From contig CP116227.1 in NCBI GenBank assembly GCA_038184435.1, positions 1,827,501 through 1,891,500 on the forward strand: a stretch of 64,000 nt of DNA, given 5' to 3'. A model generated the notes under the pieces. It worked only from the letters and a program-made list of their open reading frames with translations, was not told the origin of the DNA and did no database searches. Below, one piece after another: positions 33,701 through 41,900 of the stretch; position 1 is the stretch's first letter, and each line of letters starts with the position of its first letter. The DNA comes from Nocardioides alkalitolerans (GTDB taxonomy: Bacteria; Actinomycetota; Actinomycetes; Propionibacteriales; Nocardioidaceae). The position numbers were made by a program, and so were the translations under genes.

Positions 33701-34490
33701 GGCCCAGCTGCGGGCCGTGGTCACGCCGCGCACCGAGTCCCCGGTGCTCGGCAACGTCGCCTTCTTCGAGGGCGTCCAGCTCGTCGGCGTCGGCCCGGTG
33801 GTCGACGGCCAGGCGACCGCCGACCTCACCGGCGTCAGCGGTGGTGCCCACGCCTACACGGCGATGTACGTCCCCGCGGGCGAGAGCTTCGTGGCCTCCT
33901 CGACGTCGGCGGAGGTGGAGCTGGGCGTCGGTGCCGTGACCTCGCTCTACGTCGGAGCGACGCCGGTCGACGCGCCGTACGGCCGCACGCGGACCGTCGG
34001 CGTGAAGGTGACCGGCGGCGAGCCGGTCGACGGCGTGGCGCAGGTGCACCTCGGCGGCATCCGCTGGAACGTCACGCTGGTCGACGGCACCGGCCGGATC
34101 ACCATCCCGGCGGGCCTCGCGGTCGGCACCCACACGGCGCTCGCCGTGTTCGCCGGCGACGAGACCCACGGGGCATCGTCGGGCACGATCGACCTCGTGG
34201 TGCGACCCGCGGGGACGCGGATCGACGAGGCGCTGCCCGGCACGATCACGGCCGGCCGGTCGGTGACGAGCTCGTTCTACGTCACGGCGCCCGGGTCGCA
34301 GATCCCGGCGCGGGGTGCGCTCCGCATCTACCACGGCGGCCGCCACCTCACCACGGCCGAGGTGCGCAACGGGCGGGCGACGGTGACGCTGCCGGGCCTC
34401 GCGCGCGGCACCTACGACCTGCGCGCCGAGTTCGACGGCGGCGGCACGTTCGCCCGGTCGCAGCTCGGGTTCCGCACGGTCGCGCGCTGA
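30738..34490 (+). CDS. Large secreted esterase-like phytase-family protein with Ig repeats
   Basis: A 1250-residue protein with a signal peptide (MSLRTVRRSVGATVTLALGAAVL; cleavage near residue 35). Residues about 45-420 look like a beta-propeller with DGRTLYYTDAAG-type blades; about 480-785 resemble the esterase-like phytase domain (LDIEGLAARPEGGFWLASEG, KNWGLEGVSIAQGF, KLEGLTIAADGEVYAVTDNDG). Residues 790-1250 are five Ig-like repeats of the Big_3_5 kind (PHSYTARFVPA, RHTLMATYVPAEG, AHAYTAMYVPAGE). No sortase signal or membrane anchor is seen at the end. It probably releases phosphate outside the cell; the PHO-like repeat upstream supports that. Phosphatase activity is inferred. Confidence 0.8.
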   Translation: MSLRTVRRSVGATVTLALGAAVLAGVELGSPGLAAAAVRGPVAPLAAAAPTAPVDGATYFDRTATYPVYLNRPYGEPVATETVAEISDVSDDGRTLYYTDAAGQRVGVLDISDPAAPVGRGTLDLTRYFDAGTPVQPTSVAVVGDHLLAVVDTSTSFTAPSGALLAVRTSDGSLVHRIDLGGQPDSIAISADGAWAAIAMENQRDEDANGAALPQAPAGFLQTVALGGDPSTWTARPVPFTNPDGSALAAFAAAGIDTPVDPEPEYVAVNADGKVAVTLQENNGVVVVDLPTGTIENVFSAGNARVSGIDTTSDGVFNPTGSLDKPREPDAIAWVGDGLVATANEGDWKGGTRGWTVFDATSGDVVWDAGNSFEQIAVRHGLFNDARAKASSKGTEPEGLAFAEVGGTPYAFVGSERSNFVAVYDMTDPRNPVFRQVLPATNGPEGILPIPGRDLLAVSSETDNAAAGVRASVSLFELGADAPFFPSIVAGDVPGSDPAQPIGWGALSALSADPTNPDVLYAASDSAYKPGRVYTVDVSGTPAEITSVVDVRSSAGTPQNLDIEGLAARPEGGFWLASEGATGPANSLVRIDAQGVVQQTVSLPADVTAGLKNWGLEGVSIAQGFANETLYVALQRPLGTGVSGATPEATTRIGRYDTVTGEWTWFGYTLEQTSTSGDWVGLSEIVTVDADTVAVIERDKLNGPNARIKRVYTVDLPAGTPGTVTPVEKELAVDVLPVLTEQHGWTQEKLEGLTIAADGEVYAVTDNDGLKDATGETQLMRLGRALDTELATTTTMLAAQQTGAGAVRLSATVTGGSAAGEVEFLEDDTVVGTVPVTAGAATLDLTGVALGPHSYTARFVPAASSGLAASTSDLGTVTVTTTTTTTLTAAALNRDVANLTVVVAPAAATPVTGRVVVRQGETEVASADLVDGRASLQAALPPGRHTLMATYVPAEGAHAAGSSSTSTDVTVLTSSTTLLTAVSSGAGRAQLRAVVTPRTESPVLGNVAFFEGVQLVGVGPVVDGQATADLTGVSGGAHAYTAMYVPAGESFVASSTSAEVELGVGAVTSLYVGATPVDAPYGRTRTVGVKVTGGEPVDGVAQVHLGGIRWNVTLVDGTGRITIPAGLAVGTHTALAVFAGDETHGASSGTIDLVVRPAGTRIDEALPGTITAGRSVTSSFYVTAPGSQIPARGALRIYHGGRHLTTAEVRNGRATVTLPGLARGTYDLRAEFDGGGTFARSQLGFRTVAR

Positions 34491-34512
34491 CCCCCGCGCC
34501 CCCCACCCACCC

Positions 34513-34561
34513 GGGACGTCATGCGGCGCGGTGCCTCGCGCCGGCGGTGCGCATGACGTCC
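34513..34561. repeat. Palindromic intergenic element, family A copy 2
   Basis: GGGACGTCATGCG-N24-CGCATGACGTCC, extended outward by CCCACCCACCC before and GGTGGGTGGG after, which also pair. It follows the phytase-like gene as a likely terminator. Confidence 0.85.
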
Positions 34562-34601
34562 GCGAGGTGGGTGGGTGGGTGGGCGGCGCGCGGACCCACC
34601 C

Positions 34602-34650
34602 GGGACGTCATGCGGTGCGGTGGCCCGAGCCGGCGGCGCGCATGACGTCC
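34602..34650. repeat. Palindromic intergenic element, family A copy 3
   Basis: Same arms and same 24-nt spacing as copy 2, 89 bp further on, so the two are in tandem. The GTGGGTGGGT tract between them could pair with flanks of either copy. Confidence 0.85.
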
Positions 34651-34678
34651 GCCGGCTGCGGTGCAGCCACCCCGCTCC

Positions 34679-34684
34679 TAGGCT
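34679..34684 (+). promoter_or_regulatory. Candidate -10 box of mazG
   Basis: TAGGCT lies 7 nt before the GTG of mazG, with no ribosome site between. Confidence 0.5.
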
Positions 34685-34691
34685 GGGCGAC

Positions 34692-35348
34692 GTGGACGCC
34701 GCCCCCGCTCCCGCCCCGACGTCGGAACCCGCGCCCGGCCACGCCCTCCTCGACCTCGTCGGCGTGATGGCCCGGCTGCGGCGGGAGTGCCCGTGGAAGG
34801 CGGAGCAGACACACCGGTCGCTGGCGCGCTACCTGCTCGAGGAGGCCCACGAGGTGCTGGAGGCCCTCGACACCGACGACCCGGCGCTGCTGCGCGAGGA
34901 GCTCGGGGACCTGCTGCTGCAGATCTACTTCCACGCGGCGATCGCCGCCGAGCGGACCGACGCCACCGCCTTCACCATCGACGACGTCGCCGCCGACCTC
35001 ACGGCGAAGCTGGTGCGCCGGAACCCGCACGTGTTCGCGGCCGATCCGGCCGACGGCACTATCGACGCGGCCGCCGTGAACGAGAGGTGGGAAGCCGTGA
35101 AGGCCACGGAGAAGACCCGCACCGACCCCACCGACGGCCTGCCGCCGACGTTGCCGGCGCTGCTGTGGGCCGACAAGGTGCTCGACCGCTCGTCGCGGGC
35201 CGGTACGCCGCTGGACCTCGCCCCGCGCCGTACCGGCCCCGCCGCTGACGCGATCGGCGACCGGCTCCTCGGGCTCGTCGCCGAGGCGCACGCGGTCGGT
35301 GTCGATCCGGAGCAGGCGTTGCGCGACGCCGTGCGGGTGCGGCTCTGA
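34692..35348 (+). CDS. mazG: MazG family nucleoside triphosphate pyrophosphohydrolase
   Basis: A 218-residue all-alpha NTP pyrophosphatase that clears non-canonical nucleotides or lowers ppGpp. The MazG motif is clear: VMARLRRECPWKAEQTHRSLARYLLEEAHEVLEAL and EELGDLLLQIYFHAAIA, giving the EExxE...ExxD metal ligands. A second, weaker segment NERWEAVKATEKTRTD follows as in the family. GTG 34692 is supported by the -10 hexamer. The next gene starts in its stop codon (TGATG). Confidence 0.9.
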   Translation: MDAAPAPAPTSEPAPGHALLDLVGVMARLRRECPWKAEQTHRSLARYLLEEAHEVLEALDTDDPALLREELGDLLLQIYFHAAIAAERTDATAFTIDDVAADLTAKLVRRNPHVFAADPADGTIDAAAVNERWEAVKATEKTRTDPTDGLPPTLPALLWADKVLDRSSRAGTPLDLAPRRTGPAADAIGDRLLGLVAEAHAVGVDPEQALRDAVRVRL

Positions 35349-35902
35349 TGGCCGCGTCCCGACCCGTCGGGCCGGTGCGGCGCCTGCTGCCGCGTCCCGG
35401 GGTGAGCGAGCGGCACGTGCGGGTGGACGTGCCCCTGGCCGACGCGTGGCGCGTCGTCGCGGCTCCCCCGGCACCGGGCAGCGGGCGCTGGTACGCCGAC
35501 GCCGCGCCCCTCGTCTTCCGCGGCCGGCTCGACGACGCTGCCCGGACCGTGCTCGGCCCGCCCCCGGCGGCGCCCGTGGCGCCACCGGGCCCGGCCGCCG
35601 GCGAGGGCCTGCTGCGGCCCGGCGACGAGGCGGGCTTCTGGACCGTGCTGGAGGCGGACCCCGCGGCGTACCGGCTGCGGCTGCACGCCCGCGTCCACGC
35701 CCCGGGGACGGTGCGGATGAGCGCCTGGCTCACCGGCCTGTCGGGGATGCCGGGCGCGTGTCGCGTGCACGTGCGGATCGGGTTCCGGCCGCGGGGCCTC
35801 GTGGGTGCCGGCTACCTCGTCGCCGACCTGCCGGCGCGCGAGGTCGTGGTCGAGGGCGTCGCCCGGCGCCTCGCGGCGGACGTGGCGGCGGGCGCGGCCT
35901 GA
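35348..35902 (+). CDS. SRPBCC/DUF2867-like hypothetical protein
   Basis: A 184-residue soluble protein: RHVRVDVPLADAWRVVAAPPAPGSGRWYADAAPLVFRGRLD at the start and GDEAGFWTVLEADPAAYRLRLHARVHAPGTVRMSAWL in the middle, with GYLVADLPAREVVVEGVARRL at the end. This is the pattern of DUF2867/SRPBCC ligand-binding helix-grip proteins. Translationally coupled to mazG by a 1-bp overlap, but a shared function is not obvious. Confidence 0.6.
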   Translation: MAASRPVGPVRRLLPRPGVSERHVRVDVPLADAWRVVAAPPAPGSGRWYADAAPLVFRGRLDDAARTVLGPPPAAPVAPPGPAAGEGLLRPGDEAGFWTVLEADPAAYRLRLHARVHAPGTVRMSAWLTGLSGMPGACRVHVRIGFRPRGLVGAGYLVADLPAREVVVEGVARRLAADVAAGAA

Positions 35903-35971
35903 CCCCCTCCGCGGGACGTCATGCGGGGCGGCGGCCCCGAGCGCCGCAGCGCATGACGTCCCGAGGGGGTC
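35901..35971. repeat. Palindromic intergenic element, family A copy 4, extended stem
   Basis: GGGACGTCATGCG-N24-CGCATGACGTCCC, flanked by GACCCCCTC and GAGGGGGTC, which pair too. The outer arms contain the stop codons of both convergent genes, so the whole 71 bp makes a long two-way terminator stem. Confidence 0.85.
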
Positions 35972-37913
35972 AGAAGTCGACGACGTCGCCGACGGCGCGG
36001 TTGCCCTCCGCGACGCGGACGACGGCGGACTCGCCGACCAGCCAGATGCGGTCGTCGGCGACGAGCACGCGGCGTACGCCGGCGTAGCCGCTCGGCATGC
36101 CCGTGGCGTCGATGGTCGGACCGCGCTCGAGCAGCCCGGGCGCGACGTCCACCGACTCGACCGTCGCCTGCGGTCCGCGGCCCCAGCCCTGGGAGGGCAG
36201 GTAGGCCCGGTCCTGCCACAGCAGGAACGCGCGGTGGTCGCCCTCGACGGGCGACTGCCGTCCCTCCCACGTCACCGTGGTGACCTGCCGCGGCGTGCTC
36301 GGGTCGGTGATGTCGAACAGCGACGCCTGGAGGCCGGTGGTGCGGCCGTCCTCGGTCGCGTGCTGCCCGACGCCGAGGAGCATGCCGTCGTCGAGGGGGT
36401 GGAGGTACGCCGAGTAGCCCGGCACCTTCAGCTCCCCCGCCAGCGTCGGGGCCGTCGGGTCGCTCGTGTCCACGAGGTAGAGCGGATCGATCCGGCGGAA
36501 CGTGACGACCGCGGCCAGGTCGGGTGAGAGGAAGCGCACCGCCTGGATCTGCTCCGTCAGGCCCAGCCCGTCGACGCGTCCGGTCTCGACGAGACCCTCC
36601 CCCGGGCGCTCGGCGAGCACGACGAGCGAGGAGCTGGGCGCCTCGCCCTCCTCGTTCCGCGTCACGGCGACCCGCACGACGCCGGCGGCCTCGTCCACCG
36701 CGAACTGGTTGACGAGACGCCCACCGACGCGGCCGGAGCCGACGTACGTCGTCGCGCCGGGCTCGCTGATGTCGAAGGCGTGCAGGTCGGACGAGGGCTC
36801 GTCGTCGGCGTCGTCGGCGCCGCGCACGGCGGACCACGGCGACGAGGCCACGATCATCCGGTCGGTGGAGGCGTAGACGGTGTCGCCGGAACCGACGACG
36901 CCCGCCGACGAGGTCGGCGCGGTGCCGCCGCCGATCTCCAGGCTCGCCACGGAGACGGTGGTGAACCCGCTGAACGCGGTGGGCACGCCGACGTCGCCGC
37001 AGCCGAGGAGCGGTTCGACGTCGCCCCCGTCGGTCGAGAGCTGCGGCAGCCAGTCGGCGATGGTGCTGGCCTCGATCAGGTCGCGGTTGGCCTCGAGCGC
37101 CGCGTTCTCGTCCGCGAGCGAGCGACCCTCCGGCTCCACCCAGTCCAGGCCGGGGGGTTCGCTCACCATGACGAGCCGCACGGTGTCGCCGACGAGGCGG
37201 GCGCTGCGGTACTCGCCCTCGACCCGCGTCGAGCGCACCACCTCCGGTGCGGCCGGGTCCGTGAGGTCGACCTCGGTCAGCACGGTGCGGGCCGGACGCC
37301 CAGCCGGGTACGCCGAGTCGCCGACCTCGGTGTCGAGCGGGACGTAGCCCGCTCCCTCCTGCCCCAGGACGAGCAGGGTCGAGTCGCGGAGCAGCAGCTC
37401 CGACGGGAGACCGTCGTCGGGAAGGTCGAGGGTGGCCAGCGCCTCCGCCGACGCGACGTCGACCACCCGCACCTCGCCGCCGGCGATCGCGACCAGCACC
37501 TCACCGTCGGTCTTGACGATGTCGGCCTCGTCGACGCCGTCCTCCTGGGTGTTGGTCGCCGACGTGCCGTGGTCGGGACCGATGTAGCCGCCGCGCGGGA
37601 GGACGCCGGACCGCGGGGCGACGGAGTCGGCGCTGGCCGCGAAGTCCGACTCGAGGCTCGCGCCGAGGGCGGCGTGCTGCCGGAGCATGCCGATGCCCTC
37701 CAGCCCCCACGCCGTGACGCGCTCCAGCGCGTTCTCCTGGAAGTACCCGAGCAGGTCGTCGCAGCCCGCGAAGCGGACGAGGCTCGCGACACCCGTCGGG
37801 CCCGCGGGGTCCGGTGCGGCGTCGGGCGTCGACGTACAGGCGACGAGGAGCAGCGGGGCGGTCACCACCGCGGCCATGCCACCGCGGCGCAGGGTGTCGG
37901 TCGTGCGGTTCAT
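35970..37913 (-). CDS. Beta-propeller lipoprotein
   Basis: A 647-residue exported protein with a lipoprotein signal (MAAVVTAPLLLVACTS; lipobox LVAC, Cys26). The mature part is the secreted beta-propeller family: NTQEDGVDEADIVKTDGEVLVAIAGGEVRVVDV, then VDLTDPAAPEVVRSTRVEGEYRSARLV and late blades such as LYLVDTSDPTAPTLAGELKVPGYSAYLHPL. The EDGVDEADIVKTDG segment is the family hallmark. Function is unknown. ATG 37913 is the start. The 138 bp before it holds a composite palindrome that may regulate it. Confidence 0.88.
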   Translation of the reverse strand: MNRTTDTLRRGGMAAVVTAPLLLVACTSTPDAAPDPAGPTGVASLVRFAGCDDLLGYFQENALERVTAWGLEGIGMLRQHAALGASLESDFAASADSVAPRSGVLPRGGYIGPDHGTSATNTQEDGVDEADIVKTDGEVLVAIAGGEVRVVDVASAEALATLDLPDDGLPSELLLRDSTLLVLGQEGAGYVPLDTEVGDSAYPAGRPARTVLTEVDLTDPAAPEVVRSTRVEGEYRSARLVGDTVRLVMVSEPPGLDWVEPEGRSLADENAALEANRDLIEASTIADWLPQLSTDGGDVEPLLGCGDVGVPTAFSGFTTVSVASLEIGGGTAPTSSAGVVGSGDTVYASTDRMIVASSPWSAVRGADDADDEPSSDLHAFDISEPGATTYVGSGRVGGRLVNQFAVDEAAGVVRVAVTRNEEGEAPSSSLVVLAERPGEGLVETGRVDGLGLTEQIQAVRFLSPDLAAVVTFRRIDPLYLVDTSDPTAPTLAGELKVPGYSAYLHPLDDGMLLGVGQHATEDGRTTGLQASLFDITDPSTPRQVTTVTWEGRQSPVEGDHRAFLLWQDRAYLPSQGWGRGPQATVESVDVAPGLLERGPTIDATGMPSGYAGVRRVLVADDRIWLVGESAVVRVAEGNRAVGDVVDF

Positions 37914-37944
37914 GCCCCGGGGACGCGGGAGGCGGGCTGGTCGG

Positions 37945-38030
37945 TTCCCCGGCTGACCGGGGAAAGTGTCGCTTTGACCATCAAATTTGATGGTCAAAGC
38001 GGCGTGTTCCCCGGCTGACCGGGGAAAGTG
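37945..38030. repeat. Composite palindromic element, family C
   Basis: Two identical 24-bp direct copies (37945-37968 and 38007-38030), each a hairpin TTCCCCGG-CTGA-CCGGGGAA followed by AGTG, flank a perfect 30-bp palindrome at 37971-38000 with arms GCTTTGACCATCAAA. The palindrome is strikingly AT-rich for this genome. Confidence 0.9.
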
Positions 38031-38051
38031 CCGCCCGATCGTTCGCTCGGT

Positions 38052-38294
38052 CTAGAGCACCCAGAGGTCGAGCGCCTGCAGCCCGAAGCCCGCGAACACC
38101 GACGCGAACCCGACGACGTGGAGCCGCTTCGACGCCGGCGTCGTGTGCCGCACGGACGGGTGCCGCGGCCACTCGCCCGAGCGCTCCTTGGCGTCGCGGT
38201 AGCGGCTGTCGAGCACCTGTCCCCGCCACACCAGCGACCACCCGGTCAGGATGCAGACGAACGCGGTGATCGGGACCAGGGTCGCGGCGCTCAC
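38052..38294 (-). CDS. Small membrane protein
   Basis: An 80-residue protein with two likely membrane helices: ATLVPITAFVCILTGWSLVW near the start and LHVVGFASVFAGFGLQAL near the end, joined by a basic loop (RYRDAKERSGEWPRHPSVRHTTPASKR). GTG 38294 overlaps the lipoprotein gene by 4 bp. I do not recognise it. Co-translation with a lipoprotein suggests an envelope role. Confidence 0.7.
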   Translation of the reverse strand: MSAATLVPITAFVCILTGWSLVWRGQVLDSRYRDAKERSGEWPRHPSVRHTTPASKRLHVVGFASVFAGFGLQALDLWVL

Positions 38295-38923
38295 CCCGCG
38301 GAGCCGCCGCACCGCTGCGCGGCGGGCAGGGCGGCGACCTCCTCGGGCGTGGGCGGGTCGTCGAGGCTGAAGGTCGCGCCGAGGGCGGTGTCGCTCGCGG
38401 CCACGCTCACGCCGTCGCCGCCGGTCGACACGGCGCCGTCGGCGTAGCTGCCCACCGCCGGGTTCACCGTCACGTCGAGGTCGGCGAGGGTCGAGGAGGC
38501 CACCTGGCCGACGGTCGGGTCGGACAGCGCGTTCGACACCGTCAGAAGCCGCACGGTGAACGAGGCGACCTCCGCCTCCGCGCCGGCGGCCTGCATCTCG
38601 CGGGCGATCTCGTCGGCGGCCGGTGGCCGGTCGAGGGCATCGGGGCCGGCCGCCTCGGTCAGCGCCGCGTCGTAGAGCCACAGCTCCGTCAGCCCGCTCC
38701 GCACGATCGCCCGCGGCACCGCCTCAACGCCGACCTGCGCGACGTAGTCGCAGTACGCCGCGGTGGCGGCGTCCAACCGGTCCACCGTCAACGTCGCGTC
38801 GCCGGCGGTCGCCGCGGTGCGGGGGTCGCTGTCGCACCCCGCGAGGAGACCCCCGCCGAGGAGCACGACGGCGGTGGCGGCCAGGACGCGGGTGCCGGCA
38901 CGGGCGCGGGACGAGGTGACCAC
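38291..38923 (-). CDS. SurA/PrsA-like lipoprotein
   Basis: A 210-residue lipoprotein with signal RVLAATAVVLLGGGLLAGC (lipobox LLAGC). The mature part, DATLTVDRLDAATAAYCDYV... and the paired LTVNP/ADLDVTVNPAVGSYAD segment, resembles the N-terminal chaperone domain of SurA/PrsA foldases; the prolyl-isomerase domain is absent. GTG 38923 is preferred over GTG 38929 because TACGGT then lies exactly 6 nt upstream. It sits just downstream of mfd (47 bp). Confidence 0.7.
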   Translation of the reverse strand: MVTSSRARAGTRVLAATAVVLLGGGLLAGCDSDPRTAATAGDATLTVDRLDAATAAYCDYVAQVGVEAVPRAIVRSGLTELWLYDAALTEAAGPDALDRPPAADEIAREMQAAGAEAEVASFTVRLLTVSNALSDPTVGQVASSTLADLDVTVNPAVGSYADGAVSTGGDGVSVAASDTALGATFSLDDPPTPEEVAALPAAQRCGGSAG

Positions 38924-38929
38924 GCTCAC

Positions 38930-38935
38930 ACCGTA
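38930..38935 (-). promoter_or_regulatory. Candidate -10 box of the SurA-like lipoprotein gene
   Basis: TACGGT on the minus strand lies 6 nt before GTG 38923. The spacing rule seen elsewhere decides between two GTG candidates here. Confidence 0.45.
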
Positions 38936-38970
38936 GCGGCCCCCTTCCCGCAGGTCACGCGTCCCTCAGG

Positions 38971-41900
38971 TCACGCGTCCTTCGGGTCGAGCACCGTGTC
39001 GATCACCTTGGCCGCCCACTCGAGCAGCGCGAGGCCGGTGATGGGCTTGCCCGCGACCACGGCGGTCTGCGGTCGCGGCACCAGCACGGTGTCCGTCGCC
39101 GGCTTGACGAGCGACTTCGGGTAGAGCCGCTGCAGCCGCACCGCGCGAGACTCGGGCAGGGAGACCGGCGCGAACCGCACGTTCTTGCCCGCCGACGTCA
39201 CCTCCCGGATCCCGGCTGCCCGGGCCCGGGCCCGGAACCGCGCGACGTAGAGGAGGCTCTCGACCTCGACCGGGGGCTCGCCGTACCGGTCGACGAGCTC
39301 CTCGCGGATCGTGTCGACGTCCTCGTTGCTGCGCACCTCGGAGAGGCGCTTGTACATCTCCAGCCGCAGGCGCTCGCTCGGCACGTAGTCGTGGGGCAGG
39401 TGCGCCTCGACGGGCAGCTCGATGCGCACCTCCTCGAGCTGGTCGTCCGGGGCGCCCTTGAAGTCGGCGACGGCCTCGCCGACGAGCCGCACGTAGAGGT
39501 CGAAGCCGACGTCGGCGATGTGACCCGACTGCTCGCCGCCGAGGAGGTTGCCGGCGCCGCGGATCTCGAGGTCCTTCATGGCGATCGCCATGCCGCCGCC
39601 GAGGTCGGAGTGCTGCGCCAGGGTGGCGAGCCGCTCGTGGGCTGTCTCCGTGAGCGGCTTCTCGCTCGGGTAGAGGAAGTAGGCGTAGGCCCGCTCCCGC
39701 GACCGGCCGACGCGCCCGCGCAGCTGGTGCAGCTGCGAGAGGCCGAGGGTGTCGGAGCGCTCGATGATCATCGTGTTGGCGTTGGACACGTCGAGACCCG
39801 ACTCGACCAGCGTCGTGCAGACGAGCACGTCGAAGCGCTTCTCCCAGAAGTCGAGCATCACCTGCTCGAGCTGCTTCTCGTTCATCTGGCCGTGGGCCGT
39901 GGCCACCCGCGCCTCGGGCACCAGCTCCGTCAGGTGCTGCGCGGCCTTCTCGATCGACTGCACGCGGTTGTGGATGTAGAACACCTGGCCGTCGCGCAGC
40001 AGCTCCCGCCGGATGGCGGCGATGACCTGGCGGTCCTCGTACGCGCCGACGTACGTCAGCACCGGGTGCCGCTCCTCCGGGGGCGTGGTGATCGTCGACA
40101 TCTCGCGGATGCCCGTGACCGCCATCTCGAGCGTGCGCGGGATCGGCGTCGCCGACATGGCGAGCACGTCGACGCTCGTGCGGAGCCGCTTCATCTGCTC
40201 CTTGTGCTCCACGCCGAAGCGCTGCTCCTCGTCGACGATGATGAGGCCCAGGTCCTTGAACCGGATGTCGGGGTTGAGCAGGCGGTGGGTGCCGATCACG
40301 ATGTCGACCTCGCCGGTGGTGAGGCCCTCCAGCACCGCCTTCGCCTCCTTGTCGGACTGGAAGCGGCTCAGCGCCTTCAGCACGACGGGGAACCCGCTCA
40401 TGCGCTCGGCGAAGGTCGAGAAGTGCTGCGTCACGAGCAGCGTCGTGGGCACGAGCACGGCGACCTGCTTGCCGTCCTGCACCGCCTTGAACGCCGCACG
40501 CACCGCGATCTCGGTCTTGCCGTAGCCCACGTCGCCGCAGACCAGGCGGTCCATCGGCACCCGCCGCTCCATGTCGCCCTTGACCTCGTCGACCGTCGAC
40601 AGCTGGTCGGGCGTCTCGGCGAAGGGGAACGCGTCCTCCAGCTCGCGCTGCCACGGCGTGTCGGGGCCGAAGGCGTGGCCCTGGGTGGCCTGGCGCGCGG
40701 CGTACAGCTTGATGAGCTCCGCCGCGATCTCCTTGACCGCCTTGCGGGCGCGCGCCTTGCGCTTGGTCCAGTCGCCGCCGCCCAGCCGGTCGAGCGCGGG
40801 CTGCTCGCCGCCGACGTAGCGCGTCACCTGGTCGAGGGCGTCGGCCGGCACGTAGAGCCGGTCCGGCGGGGCGCCGCGCTTGGAGGCGCCGTACTCGAGC
40901 ACGAGGTACTCCCGCACCGCTCCCTGCACCTCGCGCTGCTTCATCTCGATGAAGCGGCCCACACCGTGCTGCTCGTGCACGACGAAGTCGCCGGCCTTGA
41001 GCTCCAGCGGGTCGATCTGGCGCTTGCGGCGGGCGGGCATCTTGCGCATGTCGCGCGTCGATGCCTTCTGGCCGGAGATGTCCTCACCGGTGAGGAGGGC
41101 GAGGCGGTTGGGCTCGTCCACGAGCCCGTGGGTGAGCGCGCCGCAGGTGACCGTCACGACGTCGGTCGGCGGCAGGGTGTCGACGGCGTCGACGAGACGG
41201 GCCGGTACGTCGCGGTCCGCCAGCGCCTCCACCGTGCGCTGGGCGGGACCGTGGCCGGGGTGCACCACCACGACCCGGTAGCCCTGCGTGAGCCAGCCGC
41301 CCACGTCGGCGAGCGCCTTCTCGACGTCGCCGCGGTAGGCCTCGGCGGGCTTCACCGACAGCGGTCGGCTCGGCACACCGGCGATGGCGGCCTCGGTGGC
41401 CGGGGCGTCGGCGGGGGCGCCGTCGTCCGCGATGCCGAACGGGCTGACGCTCCACCAGGCCTGCCCACGGGCCAGGGCGTGCTCGCGCACGTCGGCGTAG
41501 GAGCGGTACGACGCCGCCCCCAGGTCGATCGGCGCCTGGCCCCCGCCGGCGGCGGCCGCCCAGGAGGCCGCGAGGAACTCCTCGCTCGTCGCGACCAGGT
41601 CGGCCGCGCGACGGCGGCCGCGCTCGGGGTCGAGGACCACCACGTGGGCGTCGCTCGGCAGCACGTCGAGGAGCAGCTCCAGCTCGTCGACGAGCACGGG
41701 CGCGAGCGACTCCATGCCCTCCACCGCGATGCCCTCGGCGAGCTTCTCGGTGAGCTCGCGCAGCTGCGGGTGCGCCTCCCCGAGCGCCCGGGCACGTTCG
41801 CGCACCTCGGGCGTCAGCAGCAGCTCGCGGCACGGCGGCGCCCACAGGCGCTCCACCTTCTCGAGGGTGCGCTGGTCGGCGACCGAGAAGGTGCGGATGT

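Noticed and set aside
30525..34346. A 1273-codon frame antisense to the phytase-like gene
   Set aside because: Composition is typical shadow (Arg, Gly, Asp, His) and it has no motifs, while the plus strand encodes clear domains and a signal peptide.
37945..38030. Composite palindrome as an insertion-sequence remnant
   Set aside because: No transposase fragment or target-site duplication is visible; it is kept only as a repeat element.
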